DNA from: Eubacterium sp. AF22-9
Lineage (GTDB): Bacteria > Bacillota > Clostridia > Lachnospirales > Lachnospiraceae
Assembly: GCA_003458705.1 (NCBI GenBank)
Contig: QRVH01000002.1
Coordinates: forward strand, 45,267-109,266
Direction of reading: 5' to 3'
DNA length: 64,000 nucleotides
Part shown: in pieces, positions 30,735 through 39,267 of the stretch
Position numbering within the stretch: position 1 is the first letter of the stretch
How the letters are laid out: each line of letters starts with the position of its first letter
Notes under the pieces: model-generated
Told to the model about the DNA's origin: nothing
Seen by the model: only the letters and a program-made list of their open reading frames with translations
Databases searched by the model: none
Position numbers and translations under genes: made by a program

Positions 30735-31559
30735 ATGGGGAAAATGATTCTGTGCAGAGGAAAACAGACAGATAAGCCGCTTGTTATAGAAGGTACAGGC
30801 ATGCGGCTGTACACTGCTGAAGAACTTTGTTACTACATTTATAATAATATATACCTTATTGGTCAGGATTTCATTAATGGCAGACTTATAGAATTTTTAA
30901 GACAGACAGGTGAGGAAGATTTGTCTGAAAGAGTGAGAAGCCTGTATGAAAAGAAAGCGGGACTTGCTGAGATACTGGTCACAATATTAAAGACTGTTGA
31001 TTATTATTCTGTTTCTGATATTGAAAAGATACGGGAAACACTTAATACTCTTGGCAGACAGAACGTGTGTGAAAGATTAAAGTCGAGAGGTGACGGTTAT
31101 CTTGCCAATGAATGTTTTTTCAGTGCCGTCAAATGTTATGAAAGTATAATAAATGACTACAAGGGAAGCGGGCTTTCCGGTTCAGAATATTCAAAGGTGT
31201 ATCATAATCTTGGAACGGCATATGCGAGAATGTTTCTTTATAATAAGGCTGCAAAATACTACGATGATGCATATAAAACAGGACAGCATGAGGAATCAAA
31301 AAAATGCAGTATTGCAGCAAAAATGCTTGCAGACAGAAACAGTGGTCCTATTAATGTAGATGCATCAGAAGATGAATATGTAATAAGCAGAGAAATAGAA
31401 ACACTTATGGATAATGCCAGATATAGTGATGAATACAGAAAGCTTGACAGTATAAATGCATTGAAACAGGAAGGAAATGTAGCTGGATTTAATGCATCAA
31501 TTGATGAAGAATTGTTGCACTGGAAAGAAGATTACATGAAATATAGTAAAACATTTTAG
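30735..31559 (+). CDS. TPR-like helical protein of the DUF5716/DUF5717 cluster
   Basis: Not a named family to me. The 274-residue product has an N-terminal region (MGKMILCRGKQTDKPL, TAEELCYYIYNNIYLI) and then helical repeats, including a TPR-like pair ANECFFSAVKCYESII and VYHNLGTAYARMFLYNKAAKYY. I chose the ATG at 30735 because GGAG stands 6 bases upstream. An earlier ATG at 30723 has no ribosome binding site. It is co-directional and closely spaced with the actin-like gene before it and the broken membrane-protein gene after it (17 bases). Likely a subunit or adaptor of the same complex (inference). Confidence 0.7.
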   Translation: MGKMILCRGKQTDKPLVIEGTGMRLYTAEELCYYIYNNIYLIGQDFINGRLIEFLRQTGEEDLSERVRSLYEKKAGLAEILVTILKTVDYYSVSDIEKIRETLNTLGRQNVCERLKSRGDGYLANECFFSAVKCYESIINDYKGSGLSGSEYSKVYHNLGTAYARMFLYNKAAKYYDDAYKTGQHEESKKCSIAAKMLADRNSGPINVDASEDEYVISREIETLMDNARYSDEYRKLDSINALKQEGNVAGFNASIDEELLHWKEDYMKYSKTF

Positions 31560-31576
31560 AAGATTTGGTGATATAT

Positions 31577-33103
31577 ATGGGAATGTTTAAAAAGAAAAAA
31601 CATGAGCGTGAACCGGAGGATTACTATTCTGTTTAAAAAGAAAAAACATGAGCGTGAACCGGAGGATTACTATTCTGGTACATACGATAAATGGATTTTT
31701 GATGGTGAAGATTCAGATGATGATTTAAAAAACAGTAAGAATCATGCAATGGAATTGTATGATGCATTTGAGAAAGCCAGAGAAAAGAAAGAAAAGGAAA
31801 TCAAGGTTGAAGGCAGAACTGATTATGAGACCAGAAAAAAACAGGAAAAAAGCAAGCTTGAAGAAGAAAAATATGATCATCTTTTAAAACAGTGTTCAGG
31901 CACAGACTCTGATACAGGCTGTAGAAAAAAATTACAGTACAGAGATTAAAAATAAAACAGAGAATAATGATGAAAAAGAAAATATAACAATCAAAGAACC
32001 GGTTGATACCAGAAGATTCGGAACACATGATCTGGAAGTGTATGTAAAACAGCAGTGCGAAATCATGGAAGAAGCGGCCGGGTATATTGAAAGTGTCAAG
32101 TCTGAATATGAAGCAGTAACAGAGGATTTTAATGATATACAGCTTATAGATGAAGCGCCGGAGGATATTAAGAATAAAATAGTATCCTGTGCAGAAATTA
32201 TTGACAATATGATGGTTGACAGAAGAATACTGAAATCATCAGAACATAAATTGTCAAATGCAGCTTACAGGAGGCTTGAAACATTTGAAGATGAAATACC
32301 ATCCGGAATCAGATTTATACATGCCCAGGAAGAATATTATGATTCTGTAAAGCAGGATTTAAGAATACTTGAAGCAGAGAAAATGAATCTGCGTCTTGAA
32401 TCCAAAATGCTTGTAAAAGGCAGTTAAAGATAAGAATGCTTGCCAAACAGCATTTATAGCATTAGTTATAGTTTTTGTTATATTTATAATATCAATGATG
32501 ATTGTAGAGAGTGATTCTGATACAGCATTGTTTATAATAGTATCTTTACTGGCAGCTATTCTTTCTGTTGGAATGGTTGCAATACTTAAAGTTACTGAAA
32601 GAAATGTACTTATTACGGAGATAAAGCTTAATAAGACAATAGGTCTTCTTAATAAGATTAAAATAAAATATATCAATGTTTCTAATACTCTTGATTATGA
32701 ATATTCAAAGTTTGGTGTAAAGAGTGCATATGAACTGGAGAAAAAATTTAATTTATATAAAGAGATGAAAGAAGAGCAGAACCGGATGCTGGATATGACT
32801 TCATCTCTCAACAGTGCAGAAAGTGATCTGGAAGATATCTTAAGGAAATTAGGCGTATATGATACGCATGTGTGGTTTGGAAGGGTAAAGGCGCTTATTA
32901 ATCCTAAGGAAATGGTTGAAGTAAGACATGAACTTAACACAAGAAGATATAAGTTAAGACAGCAGATTGAATATAATGAAAAGCGTATAGAAGAAGCAAA
33001 AAGCAATATTAAAAATGCTACATTGTCTAATCCTGAACATAGTGATGGAGCTATGCGTGTAATAGAAATGTATGAGAAGAGACATTCACGGGTTGCAAAA
33101 TAA
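31577..33103 (+). pseudogene. Broken coiled-coil membrane protein (46-bp duplication plus two 1-base insertions)
   Basis: As written, the frame from the ATG at 31577 (MGMFKKKKHEREPEDYYS) stops at the junction of a 46-bp tandem duplication. Frames then change near 31886 (CTTTTAAAACAG) and near 32414 (GTAAAAGGCAG), each curable by removing one A from an AAAA run. Removing the duplicate and two A residues leaves exactly 493 codons with no stop. The restored protein has a charged N-terminus and coiled-coil stretches (about residues 75-270). Two adjacent hydrophobic helices follow (TAFIALVIVFVIFIISM and TALFIIVSLLAAILSVGM), then a cytoplasmic coiled coil ending EMYEKRHSRVAK. It closes the DUF5717/DUF5716 cluster, and is probably its membrane anchor. 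Not a named family to me. Confidence 0.8.
31584..31675 (+). repeat. Exact 46-bp tandem duplication
   Basis: Bases 31584-31629 and 31630-31675 are identical and adjacent. The unit contains a poly-A-rich stretch (AAAAAGAAAAAAC). Because 46 is not a multiple of three, two copies put the gene out of frame and place TAA at the junction; one copy restores it. Confidence 0.97.
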
Positions 33104-33120
33104 AATCGATATGTTACAAT
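33093..33120 (+). promoter_or_regulatory. Putative promoter of pheST
   Basis: TTGCAA (33093-33098), 16-bp spacer, TACAAT (33115-33120). It overlaps the end of the preceding broken gene. A GCTTTTTA/TAAAAAGC hairpin (33129-33158) follows in the leader; no T-box is visible. Confidence 0.5.
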
Positions 33121-33181
33121 AAACAGTGGCTTTTTACGCAGATGACTGATAAAAAGCGAAAGAAGTATGGAGGCTATAAGG

Positions 33182-34201
33182 ATGAAAGAAAGACTTGAAG
33201 CAATTAGAGAAAGAGCTTTAGCACAGATTAATGAAACTGATTCGCTTGATAAGCTGAATGATATCAGAGTCGCTTTCCTTGGAAAGAAAGGTGAACTTAC
33301 AGAAGTACTTAAAGGTATGAAGGAAGTTGCACCAGAAGACAGACCTAAGGTCGGTCAGATTGTTAATGAGACAAGACAGGCAATTGAAGAAGTATTAGAT
33401 AAGGCTAAGACAGAATTAGCTGCCAAGAAGAGAGAACTTCAGTTAAAGAGTGAAGTAATAGATGTTACTCTTCCATCTAAGAGGGATGAGTTAGGACATA
33501 AGCATCCTAATACACTTGCATTAGAAGAAATCCAGAAGATATTCATCGGAATGGGTTATGAAGTAGTTGATGGACCAGAAGTTGAGTACGATTACTACAA
33601 CTTTGAGGCACTTAACATACCAGCCAACCACCCGGCTAAGGATGAACAGGATACATTCTACATCAATGATAAGATAGTACTCCGTACACAGACTTCACCT
33701 GTTCAGGCAAGAGTTATGGAGAAGGGCAAGCTCCCTATCAGAATGATTTCTCCTGGACGAGTATACAGAGCTGATGAAGTTGATGCTACACATTCACCAT
33801 GCTTCCATCAGGTAGAAGGTCTTGTAATTGATAAGGGAATTACATTTGCAGACCTTAAGGGAACTTTAGCAGAATTCGCTAAGGAGCTTTTTGGACCTGA
33901 TACTAAAGTTAAATTCAGACCACATCATTTCCCATTCACTGAGCCTAGTGCCGAGATGGATGTAAGCTGTTTCAAATGTGGAGGTAAAGGATGCCGTTTC
34001 TGTAAGGGTGAAGGATGGATTGAAATCCTCGGCTGTGGAATGGTTCACCCACATGTATTCGAGCTTTGTGGAATTGATAAGGAAGAATATACAGGATTTG
34101 CCTTTGGTGTAGGACTTGAGAGAGTTGCTCTTCTTAAGTACGAAATCGATGACATGAGACTTCTTTATGAAAACGATGTCAGATTTATAAAGCAGTTTTA
34201 A
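33182..34201 (+). CDS. pheS: Phenylalanyl-tRNA synthetase alpha subunit
   Basis: The 339-residue class II catalytic subunit shows an N-terminal coiled coil (LEAIRERALAQINETDSL), motif 2 (RVYRADEVDATHSPCFHQVEG) and motif 3 (GFAFGVGLERVALL). The Cys-rich segment CFKCGGKGCRFCKGEGWIEI is typical of Gram-positive PheS. Pairs with PheT to charge tRNA-Phe. The ATG at 33182 is preceded by GGAGG at 33169-33173; the codon at 33167 lies within that ribosome binding site. Confidence 0.96.
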   Translation: MKERLEAIRERALAQINETDSLDKLNDIRVAFLGKKGELTEVLKGMKEVAPEDRPKVGQIVNETRQAIEEVLDKAKTELAAKKRELQLKSEVIDVTLPSKRDELGHKHPNTLALEEIQKIFIGMGYEVVDGPEVEYDYYNFEALNIPANHPAKDEQDTFYINDKIVLRTQTSPVQARVMEKGKLPIRMISPGRVYRADEVDATHSPCFHQVEGLVIDKGITFADLKGTLAEFAKELFGPDTKVKFRPHHFPFTEPSAEMDVSCFKCGGKGCRFCKGEGWIEILGCGMVHPHVFELCGIDKEEYTGFAFGVGLERVALLKYEIDDMRLLYENDVRFIKQF

Positions 34202-34264
34202 ATCGATTCATATAGTGGTCTAATGACTGGAATAAGATAAAGTATATTTAAGGAGAATGACGAT

Positions 34265-36691
34265 ATGAATACATCATTAAATTGGATAAAAGCAATGGTT
34301 CCAGGTCTTGAGTGTACAGATCAGGAATTCAGAGATGCAATGACACTTTCAGGAACTAAGGTGGAGTGTTTTAATGCATTTGACAAGAACCTTGATAAAA
34401 TCGTAGTTGGACAGATTCTCTCAGTTGAGAGACATCCTGATGCAGACAAGCTTGTTATATGCCAGGTTAATGTTGGCAGCGAGAATGTCCAGATTGTAAC
34501 AGGTGCACCTAACATTGAAGTTGGTTCAAGCGGACAGAAGGTTCCTGTAGTATTAGACGGAGGTAAAGTTGCCGGAGGACATGACGGCGGCGCACTTCCA
34601 GAAGATGGAATTAAGATTAAGAATGGCAAGTTAAGAGGAGTAGAGTCATGCGGTATGATGTGCTCTATCGAGGAACTTGGTTCTTCAAGAGAATTCTTCC
34701 CGGATGCACCAGAGGAAGGAATATATATATTTGGAGATGATGCTGTTGTTGGTTCAAGTGCGGTAGAGTACTTAGGACTTAATGATACAGTATTTGAATA
34801 TGAGATAACTAATAACCGTGTAGACTGCTACAGCGTTATCGGTATCGCAAGAGAGGCTGCTGCTACATTCAGAAAGCCTTTCAATCCACCGGTTGTTACT
34901 AAGACAGGTAACGATGAGGATGTTAACACAATGGTTTCAGTTGATATTGAAGCTAAAGAACTTTGCTCAAGATATGTTGCAAGAGTTGTTAAGAATATCA
35001 GACTTGCTCCATCTCCAAAGTGGATGCAGCAAAGACTTATGACAGCAGGTATCAGACCAATCAACAACATCGTTGATATCACTAACTATGTTATGGAAGA
35101 ATATGGCCAGCCAATGCACGCATATGACTATGACACTATTGCAGGTCACAAGATTGTTGTAAGAACAGCAACTGAGGGTGAAAAGTTCGTAACACTTGAC
35201 GGACAGGAGAGAACTCTTGATGCACAGACACTTCTTATCTGTGACGGTGAGAAGCCGGTTGGTATCGCAGGTATCATGGGTGGCGAGAACTCAATGATTA
35301 CTGATGATGTTCAGACAATGCTTTTCGAAGCAGCTACATTTGACGGAACTAACATCAGAAAGACAACTAAGAAGATTGGTTTAAGAACAGACGCATCTGG
35401 TAAGTTCGAGAAGGGACTTGACCCAGAGAACGCTATAGAAGCTATCAACAGAGCATGCCAGCTTATCGAAGAGCTTGATGCAGGTGATGTTGTAGGAGGC
35501 GTGGTTGATGTATATCCTGACCCTGTAGCTAAGAAGAGACTTCCATTTGAGCCGGCTAAATACAATGCTTTACTTGGTACTGATGTATCAGATGAAGATA
35601 TGCTTTCTTACTTCGAAAGACTTGAAGTTGAATATGATAAAGATGCTAATGAGCTTATTATTCCAACATTCAGACAGGATCTTAACAGAGACGCGGATAT
35701 GGCAGAGGAAGTTGCAAGATTCTTCGGATATGACAACATTCCTACAACTCTTCCTAAGGGAGAGACAACAATGGGTAAGATTTCATTTGAGCAGAGCATT
35801 GAAGATGCAGCTTCTGAGGTTGCCCAGTTTACAGGATTCTCACAGGCTATGACATACTCATTCGAGAGCCCTAAGGTATTCGATAAGTTAAAACTTCCTG
35901 CTGATTCTGTATACAGAAAGACAGTTGTAATCTCTAATCCATTAGGAGAGGATTTCTCAGTTATGAGAACACTTCCAATCCACGGAATGCTTACATCATT
36001 ATCAACTAACTATAACAGAAGAAACAAGAATGTTAAGTTATATGAATTAGCTAAGGTTTATCTTGCAGCAGATGATGTTAACGAACTTCCAGATGAGAGA
36101 GTTGAATTCACACTCGGAGCTTTCGGCAATGTTGATTTCTACTCAATGAAGGGTGTTATTGAAGAATTCCTTGAGAAGATTGGAATGAAGAAGAAGCCAA
36201 CATATGATGCTAAGGCTGGTATTCCATTCTTACATCCAGGCCGTCAGGCTGATGTATATTACGCTGATAAGAAGATTGGTTACATCGGAGAACTTCATCC
36301 GGATGTTGCTGATACTTACTCAATCGGTGAGAGAACATATATTGTTGTTATTGATATTCCAACAGTTACAGAAATGGCAAGCTTCGATAAGAAGTTCACA
36401 GGAATTGCAAAGTTCCCAGCTGTAACAAGAGATATCAGTATGGTAATGCCTAAGGAACTTCCAGTTGGTGAAGTTGAGAAGATTATTGAGAAGCGCGGTG
36501 GCAAGATATTAGAGAGCTACAACCTCTTCGATATCTACGAAGGAAGCCAGATTAAGGAAGGCTTCAAGTCAGTTGCTTACTCAATCGCATTCAGAGCTAA
36601 GGACAGAACACTTGAGGATAAGGACATCACACCAGTAATGGAGAAGATATTTAAAGACCTTGAGGCTGATGGAATCGAGCTTAGAAAGTAA
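34265..36691 (+). CDS. pheT: Phenylalanyl-tRNA synthetase beta subunit
   Basis: The 808-residue product has the expected order: an N-terminal tRNA-binding OB domain (KIVVGQILSVERHPDADKL), the B3/B4 editing region (RPINNIVDITNYVMEEYGQ, MHAYDYDTI), the B5 domain (RQDLNRDADMAEEVARFFGYD), the inactive synthetase-like core, and a C-terminal ferredoxin-like anticodon domain (FPAVTRDISMVMPKELPVG). Forms alpha2-beta2 with PheS. AAGGAG precedes the start. A strong terminator follows. Confidence 0.96.
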   Translation: MNTSLNWIKAMVPGLECTDQEFRDAMTLSGTKVECFNAFDKNLDKIVVGQILSVERHPDADKLVICQVNVGSENVQIVTGAPNIEVGSSGQKVPVVLDGGKVAGGHDGGALPEDGIKIKNGKLRGVESCGMMCSIEELGSSREFFPDAPEEGIYIFGDDAVVGSSAVEYLGLNDTVFEYEITNNRVDCYSVIGIAREAAATFRKPFNPPVVTKTGNDEDVNTMVSVDIEAKELCSRYVARVVKNIRLAPSPKWMQQRLMTAGIRPINNIVDITNYVMEEYGQPMHAYDYDTIAGHKIVVRTATEGEKFVTLDGQERTLDAQTLLICDGEKPVGIAGIMGGENSMITDDVQTMLFEAATFDGTNIRKTTKKIGLRTDASGKFEKGLDPENAIEAINRACQLIEELDAGDVVGGVVDVYPDPVAKKRLPFEPAKYNALLGTDVSDEDMLSYFERLEVEYDKDANELIIPTFRQDLNRDADMAEEVARFFGYDNIPTTLPKGETTMGKISFEQSIEDAASEVAQFTGFSQAMTYSFESPKVFDKLKLPADSVYRKTVVISNPLGEDFSVMRTLPIHGMLTSLSTNYNRRNKNVKLYELAKVYLAADDVNELPDERVEFTLGAFGNVDFYSMKGVIEEFLEKIGMKKKPTYDAKAGIPFLHPGRQADVYYADKKIGYIGELHPDVADTYSIGERTYIVVIDIPTVTEMASFDKKFTGIAKFPAVTRDISMVMPKELPVGEVEKIIEKRGGKILESYNLFDIYEGSQIKEGFKSVAYSIAFRAKDRTLEDKDITPVMEKIFKDLEADGIELRK

Positions 36692-36755
36692 TATGACCTG
36701 TATAATCTACCAGTAGTAAAGCCGCGAATGTGGCTGAGAGACTGTGCGGTCTGCG

Positions 36756-36790
36756 AAAGGGGCGGCGTGTGGTGCCGCCCCTTTGCTTTG
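36756..36790 (+). terminator. Rho-independent terminator of pheST
   Basis: A perfect 11-bp GC-rich stem AAAGGGGCGGC / GCCGCCCCTTT (36756-36766 and 36774-36784) with a 7-base loop, then TTTGCTTT. Confidence 0.85.
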
Positions 36791-36803
36791 AAAGGAGTAG
36801 TAC

Positions 36804-37835
36804 ATGGATTTACATGATTTTTATTATGATCTGCCAGAGGAACTTATTGCGCAGGATCCTTTGTCTGACAGATCAAGTTCAAGACTTATGGTGCTTGATA
36901 AAGAAACAGGAGAAATTGAACATAAAATATTCAGAGATATTGTAGATTATCTTAAGCCGGGTGACTGCCTTGTTGTTAATGATACTAAGGTAATACCAGC
37001 AAGACTTATAGGAACTAAGGTTGATACAGGTGCTGCTATTGAAGTTCTTCTTCTTAAGAGACTTGAAGACAGACAGGATACATGGGAAGTTCTTGTCAAG
37101 CCGGGAAAGAAAGCTAAAGTTGGTGCAAAGATAAGCTTTGGTGAAGGCAAGCTTATAGGAGAGGTTATTGATATAGTAGAAGAGGGAAACAGACTTATTC
37201 AGTTCACATATGATGGAATATTTGAAGAGATTCTTGATGAACTTGGACAGATGCCGCTTCCTCCATATATAACACATAAGCTTGAGGATAAGAACAGATA
37301 TCAGACTGTGTATGCAAAGCATGAGGGTTCTGCGGCGGCTCCAACTGCCGGACTGCATTTTACAACAGAGCTTCTTGAAAAAATCAAAGCAATGGGAGTT
37401 AATATTGCAAGAGTAACTCTTCATGTCGGACTTGGAACATTCCGACCTGTTAAGGTAGAAAATATTCTTGATCATCATATGCATTCGGAGTTTTATGTTG
37501 TTACACAGGAAGCTGCTGACATGATTAACAATACAAGAAAGAATGGCGGAAGGGTAATTGCTGTTGGAACAACAAGTACGAGAACACTTGAATCTGTTGC
37601 ACTTGAAGATGGAACAATTCCAGCTAAGAGTGGATGGACAGAGATATTCATATATCCGGGATATAAATTTAAAGCTATAGACTGCCTTATAACTAACTTT
37701 CATCTTCCAGAATCAACGCTTGTTATGCTTGTATCAGCACTTGCTGGAAGAGAACATGTACTTCATGCATATGAAGTTGCTGTACAGGAAAAATACAGGT
37801 TCTTCAGTTTTGGCGATGCTATGTTTATTAAATAA
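36804..37835 (+). CDS. queA: S-adenosylmethionine:tRNA ribosyltransferase-isomerase
   Basis: The 343-residue QueA makes epoxyqueuosine in the wobble position of certain tRNAs by transferring the ribosyl part of SAM to preQ1. Landmarks: [20 protein letters not shown] at the start, [28 protein letters not shown] and the C-terminal [28 protein letters not shown] precedes the ATG. No tgt or other queuosine gene is in view, and the upstream terminator makes it a separate unit. Confidence 0.95.
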   Translation: MDLHDFYYDLPEELIAQDPLSDRSSSRLMVLDKETGEIEHKIFRDIVDYLKPGDCLVVNDTKVIPARLIGTKVDTGAAIEVLLLKRLEDRQDTWEVLVKPGKKAKVGAKISFGEGKLIGEVIDIVEEGNRLIQFTYDGIFEEILDELGQMPLPPYITHKLEDKNRYQTVYAKHEGSAAAPTAGLHFTTELLEKIKAMGVNIARVTLHVGLGTFRPVKVENILDHHMHSEFYVVTQEAADMINNTRKNGGRVIAVGTTSTRTLESVALEDGTIPAKSGWTEIFIYPGYKFKAIDCLITNFHLPESTLVMLVSALAGREHVLHAYEVAVQEKYRFFSFGDAMFIK

Positions 37836-37854
37836 TAATATATATAAAATATAT

Positions 37855-37883
37855 TTGAACTTTGCATAAGTTAATGTTATCAT
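37855..37883 (+). promoter_or_regulatory. Putative promoter of the PilZ gene
   Basis: TTGAAC (37855-37860), 17-bp spacer, TATCAT (37878-37883) with an extended TGn, about 58 bases before the ATG at 37941. Confidence 0.55.
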
Positions 37884-37940
37884 TAAGTAGATTAAATGAA
37901 GAAGGACAGGCAGAGCACCTGTTTATAACAGAGGGTAATC

Positions 37941-38300
37941 ATGGGGATTGAAAAAAGAAGGTCAAGAAGAACAGATATTGATGTTACTATTTCATTAAGA
38001 CAGCTTGATGATAAATATGTAACAGGATACTCAGGTGACACAGTTACTGTTAATGTTATTAATATATCTAAAGATGGAATCGCATTCAAGTCAGATTATG
38101 AATTCAGGCTTAACACATATTATGATACTGATATTAGATTATCTAATGGTGAATCATTTGAAGCGGTTATTGAAGTAATCAGAATGGAGAATCTTGGAGA
38201 AATAGAGACAACCTATGGATGCAGATTCGTTGGAATTAATTCTGAAGACCAGTTTAAGATAGAAGTTTATCAGATTGTGTACGAGAGTAATAACAACTAA
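37941..38300 (+). CDS. PilZ domain protein
   Basis: The 119-residue protein is essentially one PilZ domain. It shows the N-terminal arginine motif RRSRR (family RxxxR) and NISKDGIAF (family D/NxSxxG), which together bind cyclic di-GMP in family members. A six-stranded barrel is expected from the alternating hydrophobic pattern. It is a small stand-alone effector with no diguanylate cyclase or motility gene beside it. The target process cannot be told. Confidence 0.85.
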   Translation: MGIEKRRSRRTDIDVTISLRQLDDKYVTGYSGDTVTVNVINISKDGIAFKSDYEFRLNTYYDTDIRLSNGESFEAVIEVIRMENLGEIETTYGCRFVGINSEDQFKIEVYQIVYESNNN

Positions 38301-38307
38301 ATATTAT

Positions 38308-38655
38308 GAGTAGTACAGATGATCGCGGCTGCATTCGTGCAGGTGAGGAAAGTCCGGGCTTCACAGGGCAGGATGCCGGATAACATCCGGTGGAGGCGAC
38401 TCCAAGGCCAGTGCAACAGAAATATACCGCCATGGCGAAAGTTATGGTAAGGGTGGAAAGGCAGTGTAAGAGACTACCGCATTGCTGGTAACAGCAGTGG
38501 CACATGTAAACCCCATTCGAAGCAAGACCAAATAAAAGCGATATAAAGGCTGCCCGCCGAGCTTAGGTAGGTCGCTTGAGCCTGCTGGCAACAGCAGGAC
38601 TAGATAGATGATCATCACAGCTTATGCTGACATAACCCGGCTTATAGTGCTGCTC
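38308..38655 (+). ncRNA. rnpB: RNase P RNA component (class A)
   Basis: Conserved core elements are present in order: GAGGAAAGTCCGGGC (38345-38359), a central ACAGAAA, the GGTAAGGGTGGAAAGG stretch (about 38446-38461), AGATAGATGATC, and the 3' CATAACCCGGCTTA. Helix P1 pairs GAGTAGTAC (38308-38316) with GTGCTGCTC (38647-38655), partly through G-U pairs. The RNA processes tRNA 5' ends. A terminator follows. P1 defines the ends here and they could be off by a few bases. Confidence 0.95.
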
Positions 38656-38675
38656 ATTTTATTATAATAATTATT

Positions 38676-38698
38676 TCCGGCTATATGCCGGATTTTTT
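38676..38698 (+). terminator. Terminator of rnpB
   Basis: TCCGGC (38676-38681) and GCCGGA (38687-38692) form the stem with a TATAT loop, then TTTTTT. Confidence 0.8.
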
Positions 38699-38712
38699 AA
38701 GTGAGGATATTA

Positions 38713-39192
38713 ATGAAAAAGGTGAATAGTGTCCGCCGAATTGTTTTCACAATTCTTGCGGTTACATGGATGGTTGTTATATTTTCTTTCTCAGCAAGGC
38801 CGGGGGATGAATCGGAAGAACAGAGTATTAAAGCGGGAATGATGGTTTGTCATGTATTTGTTCCGGGGTTTGATGATTTAAGTGAGCAGCAGCAGATTCA
38901 TATGGCACAGGCTATTGATCATCCGGTAAGAAAGACTGCACATGCGACAGAGTTTGCTATGCTTGCCGGACTGGTTCTGGGGGCTGTTACAGTCAGCATA
39001 ATCAGATGGAAAAATGTATTGGTTTCAGTATGCATAGCCGTACTATATGCATCAACGGATGAGCTTCACCAGCTTTTTGTGCCGGGAAGAAGCGGACAGG
39101 TAAAGGATGTTTTAATTGATGGCTGTGGAGCAGTTATTGGAGCATTAATTATATGGGGAATATCATATCTGATTCATAAAAAGAAAAAATGA
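38713..39192 (+). CDS. VanZ-like family membrane protein
   Basis: The 159-residue protein has the VanZ-like pattern: an N-terminal helix (IVFTILAVTWMVVIFSFSARPGD), then a His/Lys motif (VRKTAHATEFAMLA), and a third helix pair with ASTDELHQLFVPGRSGQVKDVLID. At least four hydrophobic helices are visible. Family members include VanZ of the teicoplanin-resistance cluster, but most are of unknown function, and no vancomycin-resistance genes are nearby. The ATG at 38713 has GAGG at 38703-38706; a GTG at 38701 is inside the ribosome binding site. Confidence 0.85.
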   Translation: MKKVNSVRRIVFTILAVTWMVVIFSFSARPGDESEEQSIKAGMMVCHVFVPGFDDLSEQQQIHMAQAIDHPVRKTAHATEFAMLAGLVLGAVTVSIIRWKNVLVSVCIAVLYASTDELHQLFVPGRSGQVKDVLIDGCGAVIGALIIWGISYLIHKKKK

Positions 39193-39199
39193 TTATCAG

Positions 39200-39227
39200 T
39201 TGCAAATCTTTTCATAAGGACTATAAT
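39200..39227 (+). promoter_or_regulatory. Putative promoter of the MATE gene
   Basis: TTGCAA (39200-39205), 16-bp spacer, TATAAT (39222-39227), 41 bases before the ATG at 39268. Confidence 0.55.
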
Positions 39228-39267
39228 GGTTAAGAATTATTAGTAATTATGATGGGATGGAAGAAAA

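Noticed and set aside
33104..33181. T-box leader upstream of pheS, and likewise before glyS, trpS and thrC
   Set aside because: The leaders are too short and show no specifier loop or T-box consensus; the pheS leader has only a small hairpin.
36879..37703. A 274-codon open frame on the minus strand
   Set aside because: It lies entirely antisense to queA, which has clear family motifs, has no ribosome binding site, and shows the low-complexity composition of a shadow frame.
38701..38712. GTG at 38701 as the start of the VanZ-like gene
   Set aside because: It overlaps the ribosome binding site (GAGG) of the ATG at 38713, which fits better.
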